Source: Pseudoroseicyclus tamaricis (GTDB lineage Bacteria > Pseudomonadota > Alphaproteobacteria > Rhodobacterales > Rhodobacteraceae). Taken from it: a stretch of DNA of 64,000 nt. Location: positions 784,001 through 848,000 of the forward strand of contig NZ_JAAFYS010000001.1 of assembly GCF_012070395.1 (NCBI RefSeq). The letters are read 5' to 3'. This document shows, in pieces, positions 8,560-16,900 of this stretch. A program made the position numbers and the translations under genes. How positions within the stretch are numbered: position 1 is the first letter of the stretch; each line of letters begins with the position of its first letter. The notes beneath the pieces were generated by a model. The model saw nothing but the letters and a program-made list of their open reading frames with translations, did not search any database and was not told the DNA's origin.

Positions 8560-9242
8560 TCGAAGGCCGCCGCCAGCCGGTCGCGCGAGCGCGCGATATG
8601 ATCGTGCATCGCCGCATGGGCGGCATCGGCATCGCCGGCGCGGAAGGCTTCGAGCAGGCGCTCGTGCTCTTCCAGCGCCTCCTGCGTGACGCGGGAGTGG
8701 AACATCAGGCGGAAGATGTGCAGGTGCACATGCTGATCGGTCAGCGCCTGCCGGACGGTCTCGTTGTCTGCGATCTTCAGGATCTCTTCGTGAAACTGCG
8801 CGTCCGCCCGGGCGAAGCGCGAATAACGGCTGTTGCGGTCGACCGGCTGCTCGCCCTTCTCCATGTCGGCGGCGGAAAGCTCGAGGCGATGCAGCAGCTC
8901 GGGCGTGAGGTTCAGGCAGGCCTGGCGCGCGCTCTCCGGCTCTACCATCAGGCGGAACTTGTAGAGATCGTCGAACTGCTTGTGGGTCAGCTGCGGGGCG
9001 GCGGAATAGCCGATGAGATGCGCCTTGCGCACCAGCCCCTCCCGCTCCAGCCGGGCCAGCGCCTCACGGACGGGTGTTTGAGAGACGTCAAGTTCGCGAG
9101 CCAGCCCGTCGATGGGCAGGCGGGCGCCGGGCGGAATCTCCAGCGACATCAGCCGCTCGTAGATCCGCTCATGCACGCCGTCGACGATGCTCGCCGGGCG
9201 CACGAGGCTGCCTCTTCCTGCTCTCTCCGTAGCGACTGCCAC
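8556..9242 (-). CDS. GntR family transcriptional regulator (FCD domain)
   Basis: A 228-residue regulator. The GTG at 9242 is taken as start because GGGAGGAG lies six bases upstream and the winged-helix domain begins soon after ('GVHERIYERLMSLEIPPGARL', 'LDVSQTPVREALARLEREGLV'). Residues from about 90 onward form the all-helical FCD ligand-binding domain with metal-ligand candidates in 'RADAQFHEEILKIAD' and 'EHERLLEAFRAGD'. It is the first gene of the sugar ABC operon and overlaps the ATPase gene by four bases, so it probably controls its own operon and perhaps the divergent dehydrogenase genes from the shared upstream region. Confidence 0.9.
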   Translation of the reverse strand: MAVATERAGRGSLVRPASIVDGVHERIYERLMSLEIPPGARLPIDGLARELDVSQTPVREALARLEREGLVRKAHLIGYSAAPQLTHKQFDDLYKFRLMVEPESARQACLNLTPELLHRLELSAADMEKGEQPVDRNSRYSRFARADAQFHEEILKIADNETVRQALTDQHVHLHIFRLMFHSRVTQEALEEHERLLEAFRAGDADAAHAAMHDHIARSRDRLAAAFE

Positions 9243-9316
9243 CCCGGTTCTCCTCCCGATCAGCGTCCTTGACAGGCCAGAGGTTAACACCGATAGGATA
9301 TCGAATGTCAAATGCA

Positions 9317-9332
9317 ATATCATATACGATAT
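9317..9332. promoter_or_regulatory. candidate GntR operator in divergent control region
   Basis: The 262-base gap between the GntR gene and the Fe-alcohol dehydrogenase gene holds an AT-rich patch unlike its surroundings (about 9290-9340). Within it ATATCATATACGATAT is an imperfect 16-base palindrome (two mismatched positions) of the kind bound by FCD-type GntR regulators. A second AT-rich half, GGATATCGAATGTC, lies just to its left. Placement between divergent units supports an operator role; there is no experimental support. Confidence 0.45.
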
Positions 9333-9504
9333 GGTCTTGCGGCGATTTGGTGGGGTCGAACGCCTGACGGATCGCGGTGTAGCGCTTTGATATGAAGCGG
9401 GATTTCTGGCGCATCGCCGTGCCGGCGAGACCCGCAGGAATTGGAGAAGCCAGCCCGGGGGGAGCCATCGGGCGGGCGTCAGACGCGAAGGCGGAGGAGT
9501 TACC

Positions 9505-10707
9505 ATGGCGATATTCGGCACGATCAGAGCCCCCAGAGAGCTGATCTTCGGGGCAGGCCAGCGCCGGGCCCTCGGGCGCATCGCGGCAGGCCTGGGGAAG
9601 CGGGCGCTGATCGTCACCGACGAGAGGCTCGCCGGCGATGCCGACTTCCGCCAGATGGTCGCCGATCTGGAAGAGGCGGGCCTCGCTACGCAGGTCGATG
9701 CCTCCACGCTGCCCGACGTACCCGTCGCCACCGCCATTGCCAGCGCCGAGGCGGCGAAGAGCTTCTCCCCCGATCTGGTCATCGGCGTCGGCGGCGGCTC
9801 CTGCCTCGACATGGCCAAATGCGTGGCGCTGCTGCTCAGCCACGGTGGCAAGCCGCAGGATTACTACGGTGAGTTCATGGTGCCCGGCCCCGTGCTGCCG
9901 CTGATCGCCATTCCCACCACCGCCGGCACGGGATCGGAGGTGACGCCCGTGGCCGTTCTCTCCGACGATGCGCGCCAGCTGAAGGTCGGCATCTCCTCGC
10001 CGCATCTCATCCCCACCGCCTCGATCTGTGACCCCGAGCTGACGGCGACCTGCCCGCCGGGCCTCACCGCCATCGCCGGGGCCGATGCGCTGACCCATGC
10101 CATCGAGGCCTTCACCGCCATCCGCCGCGAGCCGGTTGCGGGGCTGGCGCAGGAGCGGGTGTTCGTCGGTAAGAACACCACCTCCGACCATTTCGCCCTG
10201 CAGGCCATCGGCCTGCTCTGGGAGGGGCTGGAGCGCGCGGTGACCGACGGCAGCGACGCCGAGGCCCGCGCCCAGGTGATGCTCGGCGCCACCAATGCCG
10301 GGCTGGCCTTCGGCGTGGCCGGCACGGCCGCTGCCCATGCCATCCAGTACCCCGTCGGCGCGCTCACCCACACGGCGCATGGCGCCGGGGTGGCCTGCCT
10401 CATGCCCTATGTCATGGCGTGGAACGCGCCGAAGATCGCGCCGGAGCTGGAGCAGATGGCTGGGGTGATGGGCCTCGGCGGCGGCGCGGATGTCATCCCC
10501 GCCATCGCCGCGCTCTTCGCCCGCATCGGCATCCCCGCCACGCTTGCCGATCTCGGCCTCGCCGAAGACAAGCTCGACTGGGTGGCCGAGCAGAGCTGCG
10601 GCATCGCCCGGCTCATCCAGAACAACCCAAACCCGCTGCCGCCGGAAGACATGCGCCGCCTCGTCGGCGCCGCCTATCACGGCGAGACCGCCGCCCTGAC
10701 TGCCTGA
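9505..10707 (+). CDS. iron-containing alcohol dehydrogenase
   Basis: A 400-residue group III (Fe-type) NAD(P)-dependent alcohol dehydrogenase. The ATG follows GGCGGAGGAG. The nucleotide-binding motif is 'VIGVGGGSCLDMAKCVALL' near residue 90, followed by 'PLIAIPTTAGTGSEVTPVAV'. Metal ligands are visible in 'ADALTHAIEAF' (Asp/His) and 'GALTHTAHGAGVACLMPYVM' (His). Substrates of the family include 1,3-propanediol, 4-hydroxybutyrate and maleylacetate. It starts a three-gene operon with an SSADH-like dehydrogenase 13 bases later and a hydrolase, which makes an omega-hydroxy-acid or alcohol substrate plausible. Confidence 0.9.
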   Translation: MAIFGTIRAPRELIFGAGQRRALGRIAAGLGKRALIVTDERLAGDADFRQMVADLEEAGLATQVDASTLPDVPVATAIASAEAAKSFSPDLVIGVGGGSCLDMAKCVALLLSHGGKPQDYYGEFMVPGPVLPLIAIPTTAGTGSEVTPVAVLSDDARQLKVGISSPHLIPTASICDPELTATCPPGLTAIAGADALTHAIEAFTAIRREPVAGLAQERVFVGKNTTSDHFALQAIGLLWEGLERAVTDGSDAEARAQVMLGATNAGLAFGVAGTAAAHAIQYPVGALTHTAHGAGVACLMPYVMAWNAPKIAPELEQMAGVMGLGGGADVIPAIAALFARIGIPATLADLGLAEDKLDWVAEQSCGIARLIQNNPNPLPPEDMRRLVGAAYHGETAALTA

Positions 10708-10719
10708 TCGGAGACCAAT

Positions 10720-12183
10720 ATGACGCTCGATACCCCGCACAAAGGCTATGCCGACCCCGCCCTGCATGCGCAGGGGCTCTATATCGGCGGCGAATGGCGC
10801 GCCGGCGGCGGCATCCCGGTCACCGACCCCTCCACCGGCGAGACGCTCGCCGAGGTGGCCGATGCCGGCGAGGCCGAGGCCGCCAGCGCCGTCGAGGCTG
10901 CCGCTGCCGCCGCGCCGGGCTGGCGCAAGACGCCGCCGCGCCAGCGCTCGGAGATCCTGCGCCGCTGGTTCACGCTGATGACCGAGCATGCCGAAGAGCT
11001 GGCGCTGCTCATCAGCCTCGAGAACGGCAAGGCGCTGCCCGATGCGCGCGGCGAGGTGGCCTATGCCGCCGAATTCTTCCGCTGGTATGCCGAAGAGGCG
11101 ACGCGCATCGGCGGCGAGTTCCGCCACACGCCCTCGGGCGCGCATAACATCCTCGTCGATCATGAGCCCATCGGCATCGCGGTGCTGATCACGCCGTGGA
11201 ACTTCCCCGCCGCCATGGCCACCCGCAAGATCGGCCCGGCGTTGGCGGCCGGCTGCACGGTGATCCTGAAGCCCGCCTCCGAGACGCCGCTGACCGCCTA
11301 TGCCATGGCGCGGCTGGGGGAGGAGGCGGGCGTGCCGCCGGGCGTGGTGAACGTGCTGACGACGAGCAACCCCGGCCCGGTGACCAGCGCCATGCTGGCC
11401 GACCCGCGAGTGCGCAAGCTCTCCTTCACCGGCTCCACCGGCGTCGGGCGGACCCTGCTGGCCGAGGCGGCGAAGACGGTTGTGAGCTGCTCGATGGAGC
11501 TCGGCGGCAACGCGCCCTTCCTCGTCTTCGACGATGCCGATCTGGAGGCGGCACTGGACGGCGCCATGGTCGCCAAGATGCGCAACGGCGGCGAGGCCTG
11601 CACGGCGGCCAACCGCTTCTACGTGCAGGCGGGCATCCACGACGCCTTCGTCGCAGGGCTGACGGAGCGGATGGCAGGCCTGACCCTCGGCGCCGGCTAC
11701 GAGGACGGCGTGCAATGCGGGCCGATGATCACCGACAAGGCGGTGGAGAAGATCGACCGGCTGGTCCGCGACGCGGTAGAGCAGGGCGCAAAGGCCACCA
11801 CCGGCGGCGCCCCGCTGGACCGCGCCGGACACTACTACCCGCCGACCGTGCTGCAAAACGTGCCCGCCGGCCTCACCATCTCGCGGGAGGAGATCTTTGG
11901 CCCCGTCGCCGCCATCAGCCGTTTCGAGACGGAGGAGGAGGCGGTGAGCCTCGCCAACGACACCGAATACGGGCTGGCCGCTTACGTCTATTCCCGCGAC
12001 ATCATGCGCGCGATGCGGGTGGGCCGCGCCATCGAGACGGGTATGGTGGGCATCAACCGTGGCCTCATGTCCGATCCGGCGGCGCCCTTCGGCGGCGTCA
12101 AGCAGAGCGGGCTCGGCCGCGAAGGGGGCGTGACCGGCATTCTGGAATTCATGGAGCCGAAATACTTCGCCGTGGAGTTCTGA
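10720..12183 (+). CDS. NAD(P)-dependent succinate-semialdehyde dehydrogenase-like aldehyde dehydrogenase
   Basis: A 487-residue aldehyde dehydrogenase starting behind CGGAGACCAAT. Conserved elements occur in order: 'PWNFPAAMATRKIGPALAAG' (oxyanion Asn and cofactor contacts), 'SFTGSTGVGRTLL', the general-base Glu in 'CSMELGGNAPFLVFDD', and catalytic Cys294 in 'NGGEACTAANRFYVQ'. The C-terminal 'GMVGINRGLMSDPAAPFGGVKQSGLGREGG' pattern matches the GabD/SSADH class, which oxidises succinate semialdehyde and related short semialdehydes. Paired with the Fe-ADH, it would complete alcohol to acid oxidation. Exact substrate is inferred, not shown. Confidence 0.88.
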   Translation: MTLDTPHKGYADPALHAQGLYIGGEWRAGGGIPVTDPSTGETLAEVADAGEAEAASAVEAAAAAAPGWRKTPPRQRSEILRRWFTLMTEHAEELALLISLENGKALPDARGEVAYAAEFFRWYAEEATRIGGEFRHTPSGAHNILVDHEPIGIAVLITPWNFPAAMATRKIGPALAAGCTVILKPASETPLTAYAMARLGEEAGVPPGVVNVLTTSNPGPVTSAMLADPRVRKLSFTGSTGVGRTLLAEAAKTVVSCSMELGGNAPFLVFDDADLEAALDGAMVAKMRNGGEACTAANRFYVQAGIHDAFVAGLTERMAGLTLGAGYEDGVQCGPMITDKAVEKIDRLVRDAVEQGAKATTGGAPLDRAGHYYPPTVLQNVPAGLTISREEIFGPVAAISRFETEEEAVSLANDTEYGLAAYVYSRDIMRAMRVGRAIETGMVGINRGLMSDPAAPFGGVKQSGLGREGGVTGILEFMEPKYFAVEF

Positions 12184-12184
12184 C

Positions 12185-13033
12185 ATGACGGCGCCGGACG
12201 GCCCGGATCTCTACCGCAACCGGGATTTCATCCCCGATTTCGATGCCATCATGGCGGAGACCGAGGCGCGCAGCCGCGCTCTTGCCGCCAGGGTGCGCAT
12301 CGAGCGCGATGTCAGCTACGGGCCGGGGCCGCGGCAGACCCTCGATCTGGTCTTCCCGCCCGGGCTCTGCGAGGGCGCGCCGCTGCACATGTTTATCCAT
12401 GGCGGCTATTGGCGGGGGGGCAGCAAGGAGGCGCATACGCTCGTCGCGGCTCCTGTCATCGAGGCGGGCGGCATCGCGGCCATCGTCAGCTACGACCTCA
12501 TGCCCCGCACCCGCCTCGCCGCCATCGTGGCGCAGGTGCGCGAGGCGGCCCGCCATCTTGTCTGGATGGCGCCGGAGCTCGGGGCCGACCCGACCCGCTT
12601 CACGGTGAGCGGCCATTCGGCGGGCGCCCACCTCGCCTCGCTGCTCGCGGCGAAGGCGCCGGGAGAGGAGGCGATGCCCGAGCTGCCGCCGATCAAGTCC
12701 ATGCTGCTGGCGAGCGGCATCTACGACCTCACCGGCATCCCCGGCAGCTTCCTGAAGGACGAGGCGGAGATGCGCGACGACGAGGCGGCGGCCTGGTCGC
12801 CACTTTCCGCCGAGCACAGGGCTGGACCGCTGCGCATCCTCACACGAGGCGAGGCGGAGACGGCGCCGTTTCAGGATCAGGCTGGGGCGCTGGCGGCGCG
12901 GCTGACGGCCGAGGGCCAGCCGGTGGAGCTCCGGCAGGAGGCCGGCCACAACCACCTGACCATCGTGCTGGGCCTCGCCGACCCGGATGCCCCGCTGGGC
13001 GCGCGGCTGGCGGAGATGGTGGCGGCGAGCTGA
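12185..13033 (+). CDS. alpha/beta hydrolase (esterase/arylformamidase-like)
   Basis: A 282-residue alpha/beta-hydrolase that begins one base after the stop of the aldehyde dehydrogenase gene, so it is in the same operon. It has the oxyanion motif 'MFIHGGYWRGGSKEAHT', the nucleophile elbow 'FTVSGHSAGAHLASLL' with catalytic Ser, and a C-terminal 'EAGHNHLTIVLGL' supplying His. The HGGxW plus GHSAG combination is seen in kynurenine formamidase-like and carboxylesterase proteins. In this operon it may release the alcohol or hydroxy acid oxidised by the two dehydrogenases from an ester or lactone. Confidence 0.85.
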   Translation: MTAPDGPDLYRNRDFIPDFDAIMAETEARSRALAARVRIERDVSYGPGPRQTLDLVFPPGLCEGAPLHMFIHGGYWRGGSKEAHTLVAAPVIEAGGIAAIVSYDLMPRTRLAAIVAQVREAARHLVWMAPELGADPTRFTVSGHSAGAHLASLLAAKAPGEEAMPELPPIKSMLLASGIYDLTGIPGSFLKDEAEMRDDEAAAWSPLSAEHRAGPLRILTRGEAETAPFQDQAGALAARLTAEGQPVELRQEAGHNHLTIVLGLADPDAPLGARLAEMVAAS

Positions 13034-13070
13034 TCCTCCAAGTTCGCGGACGGCGTGACATGCAGTTGCG

Positions 13071-13637
13071 CAGAGCGGGCGCCAGATCCTCTATGGCGGC
13101 GTCCCCTTCTCGCACCTCGCTGCCGAGGAGGGCGCCTTCGAGCGCACGTTTACGCTGCTCGGCCCCAGCAAGACCGAGTTGCTGACCGGCTACCGCGTAG
13201 GCGTCGTCGTCGGCTCGGCTGCGGCGATGCGGGCGGTGGAGAACGTCTTCTCCGTCACGTCCCTCCGCGCCCCGGCCTACGGGCAGCATGTGCTGAAAGG
13301 CTGGCTCGGCCCCGACGAGGCCTGGATCGCCGAGCGGATAGCGGCCTTCGCCGCCCTGAGAAAGCAGACGACGGACCGGCTGGCGCGGGTGCCCTGGCTG
13401 AAGGTGCACCCTCAGGACGGAACGGCCTACCTCTGGGGCGACGTGTGCGAGCTCGGCCTGCCGGACATCGAGATTGGCCGCACGCTGGCGCGCGACGCGG
13501 CGGTGCTGGTCAGCATGGGCTACCAGTTCGGCCCGTCCTCGAACGGCTTCATCCGGATCTGCTACGCCCGCGGGCCGGTCGGCTGGGCCGCAGCGCTGGG
13601 CCGGATGATCGAGGCGCTTGAGGCGCGGGCCCGCTAG
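13071..13637 (+). pseudogene. class I aminotransferase, C-terminal remnant
   Basis: The readable protein is only the C-terminal part of a fold-type I aminotransferase: 'ILYGGVPFSHLAAEEG', then 'LLGPSKTELLTGYRVGVVVG', where SKT holds the PLP-binding Lys. It continues through the small domain ('VSMGYQFGPSSNGFIRICYARG') to a TAG at 13635-13637. The N-terminal half (about 230 residues in the family) is absent; the hydrolase gene ends at 13033 and no aminotransferase-like sequence precedes 13059. An ATG at 13179 could start translation, but the product would lack the PLP lysine. This is best read as a deletion remnant. Confidence 0.75.
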
Positions 13638-13904
13638 GGGCCGGGTCCGGCCCACGGATCGGGGAGGTGTCTGCTCAAGCAGTCATCACCTGCCGCCGAG
13701 CGGCGCCTCCGCCCCCGGGGAAACCTTTCTCCTGCAGCCTCCCGGATGTACCTTCCCCCCGATCCATAGAATGACGGTCCCGGGGGATAGACATGCGCGC
13801 CACGACATCCATGCGTGCGAACCGGGACTCCCGCTCCCTTGCTGCGATGCGGCAGACCCTGTTACCCGGGCAGCCCATCCTCGATCCGTGCGGAGACAGC
13901 GCCA

Positions 13905-16900
13905 GTGCATGACTTGCCCCAACCGGGCGGCGCCGCCGCGCCGCGCATCCGCCTCGTCTCCTGCGTCGGGGTGGGGCTGGATCTGGCGTTCCTGCCGCAT
14001 TTCCTCCGCCACTACGCGGGGCTGGGGATAGAGCCGGCCCACATGCACTTCATCCTCAACGCGGGGGAGGAAGAGGGCGCGGCGCTGGAGCGGGCCGAGG
14101 CGATGCTGGCCGAGTTCGGCGCCGCGCCGCCGCGCCTCTGGCGGGGCACCTACAGCAGCGAAGCCATGTGGGCCGAGCGCCGCGCCCTGCAGAGGGAGGT
14201 GGCGGCGCCGGAGGAGTGGATCGTCAATTCCGACGTCGACGAGCACTACAGCTTCCCCGCGCCGCTCCCCGAGATCGTGGAGCACTGCCGGCAGGTCGGC
14301 GCGACCTGCGTCCAGGGTCTGCAGATCGACCGCTTCGCTGCCGATGGCACGCTCGCCCCGGTGGCCGACGCGCCGGCGCTGGCGGAGCAGTTCCCGAGCG
14401 AAGGGGAGGCCTCCTTCCACATCTTCGGCGGCGGCAAGCATCAGGGAATCTCGGGCACCACCAAGATCATGCTGCACCGGGCCGATGTCTTCCCCCGGCG
14501 GGGCGGGCACAATCCCGAGGGGCTGACGAAGGATTCCCGGGGGGCGGCGAGCGCCGACGGCCCGCGCTTCCTCGCCGGGCGGCCGCTGCACACGTTCCGC
14601 GAGATCGCGGACCCGGCGTTCCGCTTTGCCTTCCCCTTCCAGAGCGCCCACTACAAGTGGACCGCCGCGCGCCTGCCGAGCATCGAGCGCCGGCTCTCGG
14701 CGGCGGAGGTCAGCCCCGCGGGGCGGGAGTTCGGCGGCAAGGTGCAGGACTACATGGCGCAGAACGGCCGCATCCGGCTGGACGACGTGGCCCTCCGCGC
14801 CCCCGGCGACCGGCCCGAACCGAACTGGCGCGGCGCCATGGCCGCCCTGCGCCACGGGATGAGCGACGTCTTCGTCGTCATCCGCGCCGCCGGAGAGCGG
14901 ACGGAGGATCTCTGCCGCGAGCTGGTGCGCGCCGAGCTGCCCGATGCGCAGATCGCCCTGATCCGCGAGGTGCCCTTCGCCGCCGCCGTGCGCCGCGCCT
15001 TCGAGCTCGGCGTGGCGGCGGGGCGGGACTGGACGCTCTGCCTCGACGCCGACGTCCTCCTCCGCCCCGGCGCCCTTGCCGAGCTGCTCGCTGCCGCCCG
15101 CGCCCAGCCGGAGAACACCTTCGGCGTCTGCGGCCGCGTCGCCGATCCTCTGCTCGGGCAGTGGCGCGTCGCCGGCCAGCACCTCTATCGCACGAAGTGG
15201 CTGGGCAAGGCGCTGGAGGAGGTCCGCTTCGATCCCGAGCAGCGCCGCCCCGAGAGCCACGTGAAGCGGCAGATGAAGGGCAGGGGGCACGACTGGGCGG
15301 ATGTGGACGTGGCCATGGGCCTGCATGACGCCGAGCAGTCCTTCGCCGACATCTTTCGCAAGGTCGTCGTCCACACGCGCAAGCATGACCGCTTCATGGG
15401 CTATGCCCGCCGCTACTGGGAGCGGCTCGGTGGCGGAGACGCCGATCTGCGCGTCGCGCTCTGGGCGCTGGAGGCGCCGGAGCGCATCGCCGACGTGCGC
15501 CCCCCGCAGGGCGAGGGTGCCCGCAACGTCCAGATCGACCGCCGGCACTTCCCCGAACGGATCGACGCCTTCCTCGGCGAGGTCGGGCTGCAGGAAAAAC
15601 CGCCCCTCGTCGCCGATGCCTTCGGGCCGGAGGAGATCTCCCGGCGGCTGGAGGCTTTCGCCGAGGCGCCGGAATGGCTGGAGGACCGCGAGCAGATCGA
15701 GGCCGATCACGCGCGGGAGGTGACGCGCCGCGCGCAGCGGCCCCGGCTGATCTCCTGCATCGGGGTGGACGGGCCGGGCGATGGCGACCTGCCTTTGCTG
15801 CCGCATTTCCTGAAGCACTACCTTCGCCTCGGCATCTCCAGGGGCCGCATCCACCTGATCCTCAACGCCGCCAGCGCCGACAGCCCGAACCTCGCGCGCG
15901 CCCGCGAGATCGTGGGGCGCTTCGGCACGGCGCCCCCGGAGGTCTGGGTCGGCCCCTATACCAGCGGCGACATGTGGGATCGCCGCCGCGCCCTGCAGCA
16001 GAAGGTCGCCGGCCCCGACGACTGGATCGTCAACGCCGATGCCGACGAGTTCCACGCCTATCCCGCCCCGCTCGACGAGGTCACCGAAGTCTGCGCCGAG
16101 CTCGGCGTGCGCTGCGTGCAGGGGCCCTTCGTGGACCGGATCGCCTCTGACGGCAGGCTGGCGCCGGTGGAGGAGGGCCGGCCGCTCTTCGCGCAATTCC
16201 CCCTCGCCGCCGACGTGGGCGGCGCCATCGGCAAGCGCCCCGGCGCCGAGGATGCCACGGGCACCGTCAAGCTGATGCTGCACCGGGGGGATGTGGTGCC
16301 GGGCCTCGGCGGGCACAGCGTGCAGAACGTGCGCCCCGCGGCGCTGGTCTACAACCTGCCGCTCCAGCAGTTCCCGCGCATCAAGGCACCCGAGTGGCGC
16401 TTCCGCCTGCCGTTCCTTGTCTGGCACTTCAAGTGGACGGCCGGCCTCGCGGAGGGGCTGGAGGCGCGGCGGAGCACCGCCGGCGCCAGCGCCGCGGGGT
16501 CGAGCTATGGCGGGCGCATCCTCGACTACCTCCACGAGACCGGCGGCCGGATCGTGCCGGAGCATGTGCGGCTGGCGCCCGAGGGGATCGGAGAGGCCCA
16601 CGAGGGCTGGCGGGACGAGGTCACCGCCCTCGCCGAGGCGGGGGCGCGGCTGCGGCCCGTCCGGACGCGCGCCGTCCGGCAGCGCAAGGCGGCGGAGGCC
16701 ACCGCGGCCTCCCTCGCGCCCGGCTGGCGGGTGCGCCAGCTCACCTTCGGCAGCGCCGGGGGCGCCTTTCATGCGCACAGCTACTACGACATCCCTGTCC
16801 TGAGCGATGACGCCAGCCGCGTCGCCGCCTACCGCATGGGCATCGAGGGGCGCTGGATGACACCGCGAGACGCGGTCGAGATCGGCATCGTCGATGTCGA

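Noticed and set aside
9169-12186. A 1005-codon minus-strand frame across the dehydrogenase operon
   Set aside because: No recognisable domain and it conflicts with two textbook dehydrogenases on the other strand.
13793-13912. A 39-codon open frame upstream of the giant glycosyltransferase, ending across its GTG start
   Set aside because: It has only a weak ribosome-binding site and an Arg/Ser-rich composition typical of shadow frames in GC-rich DNA; a leader peptide role has no further support.
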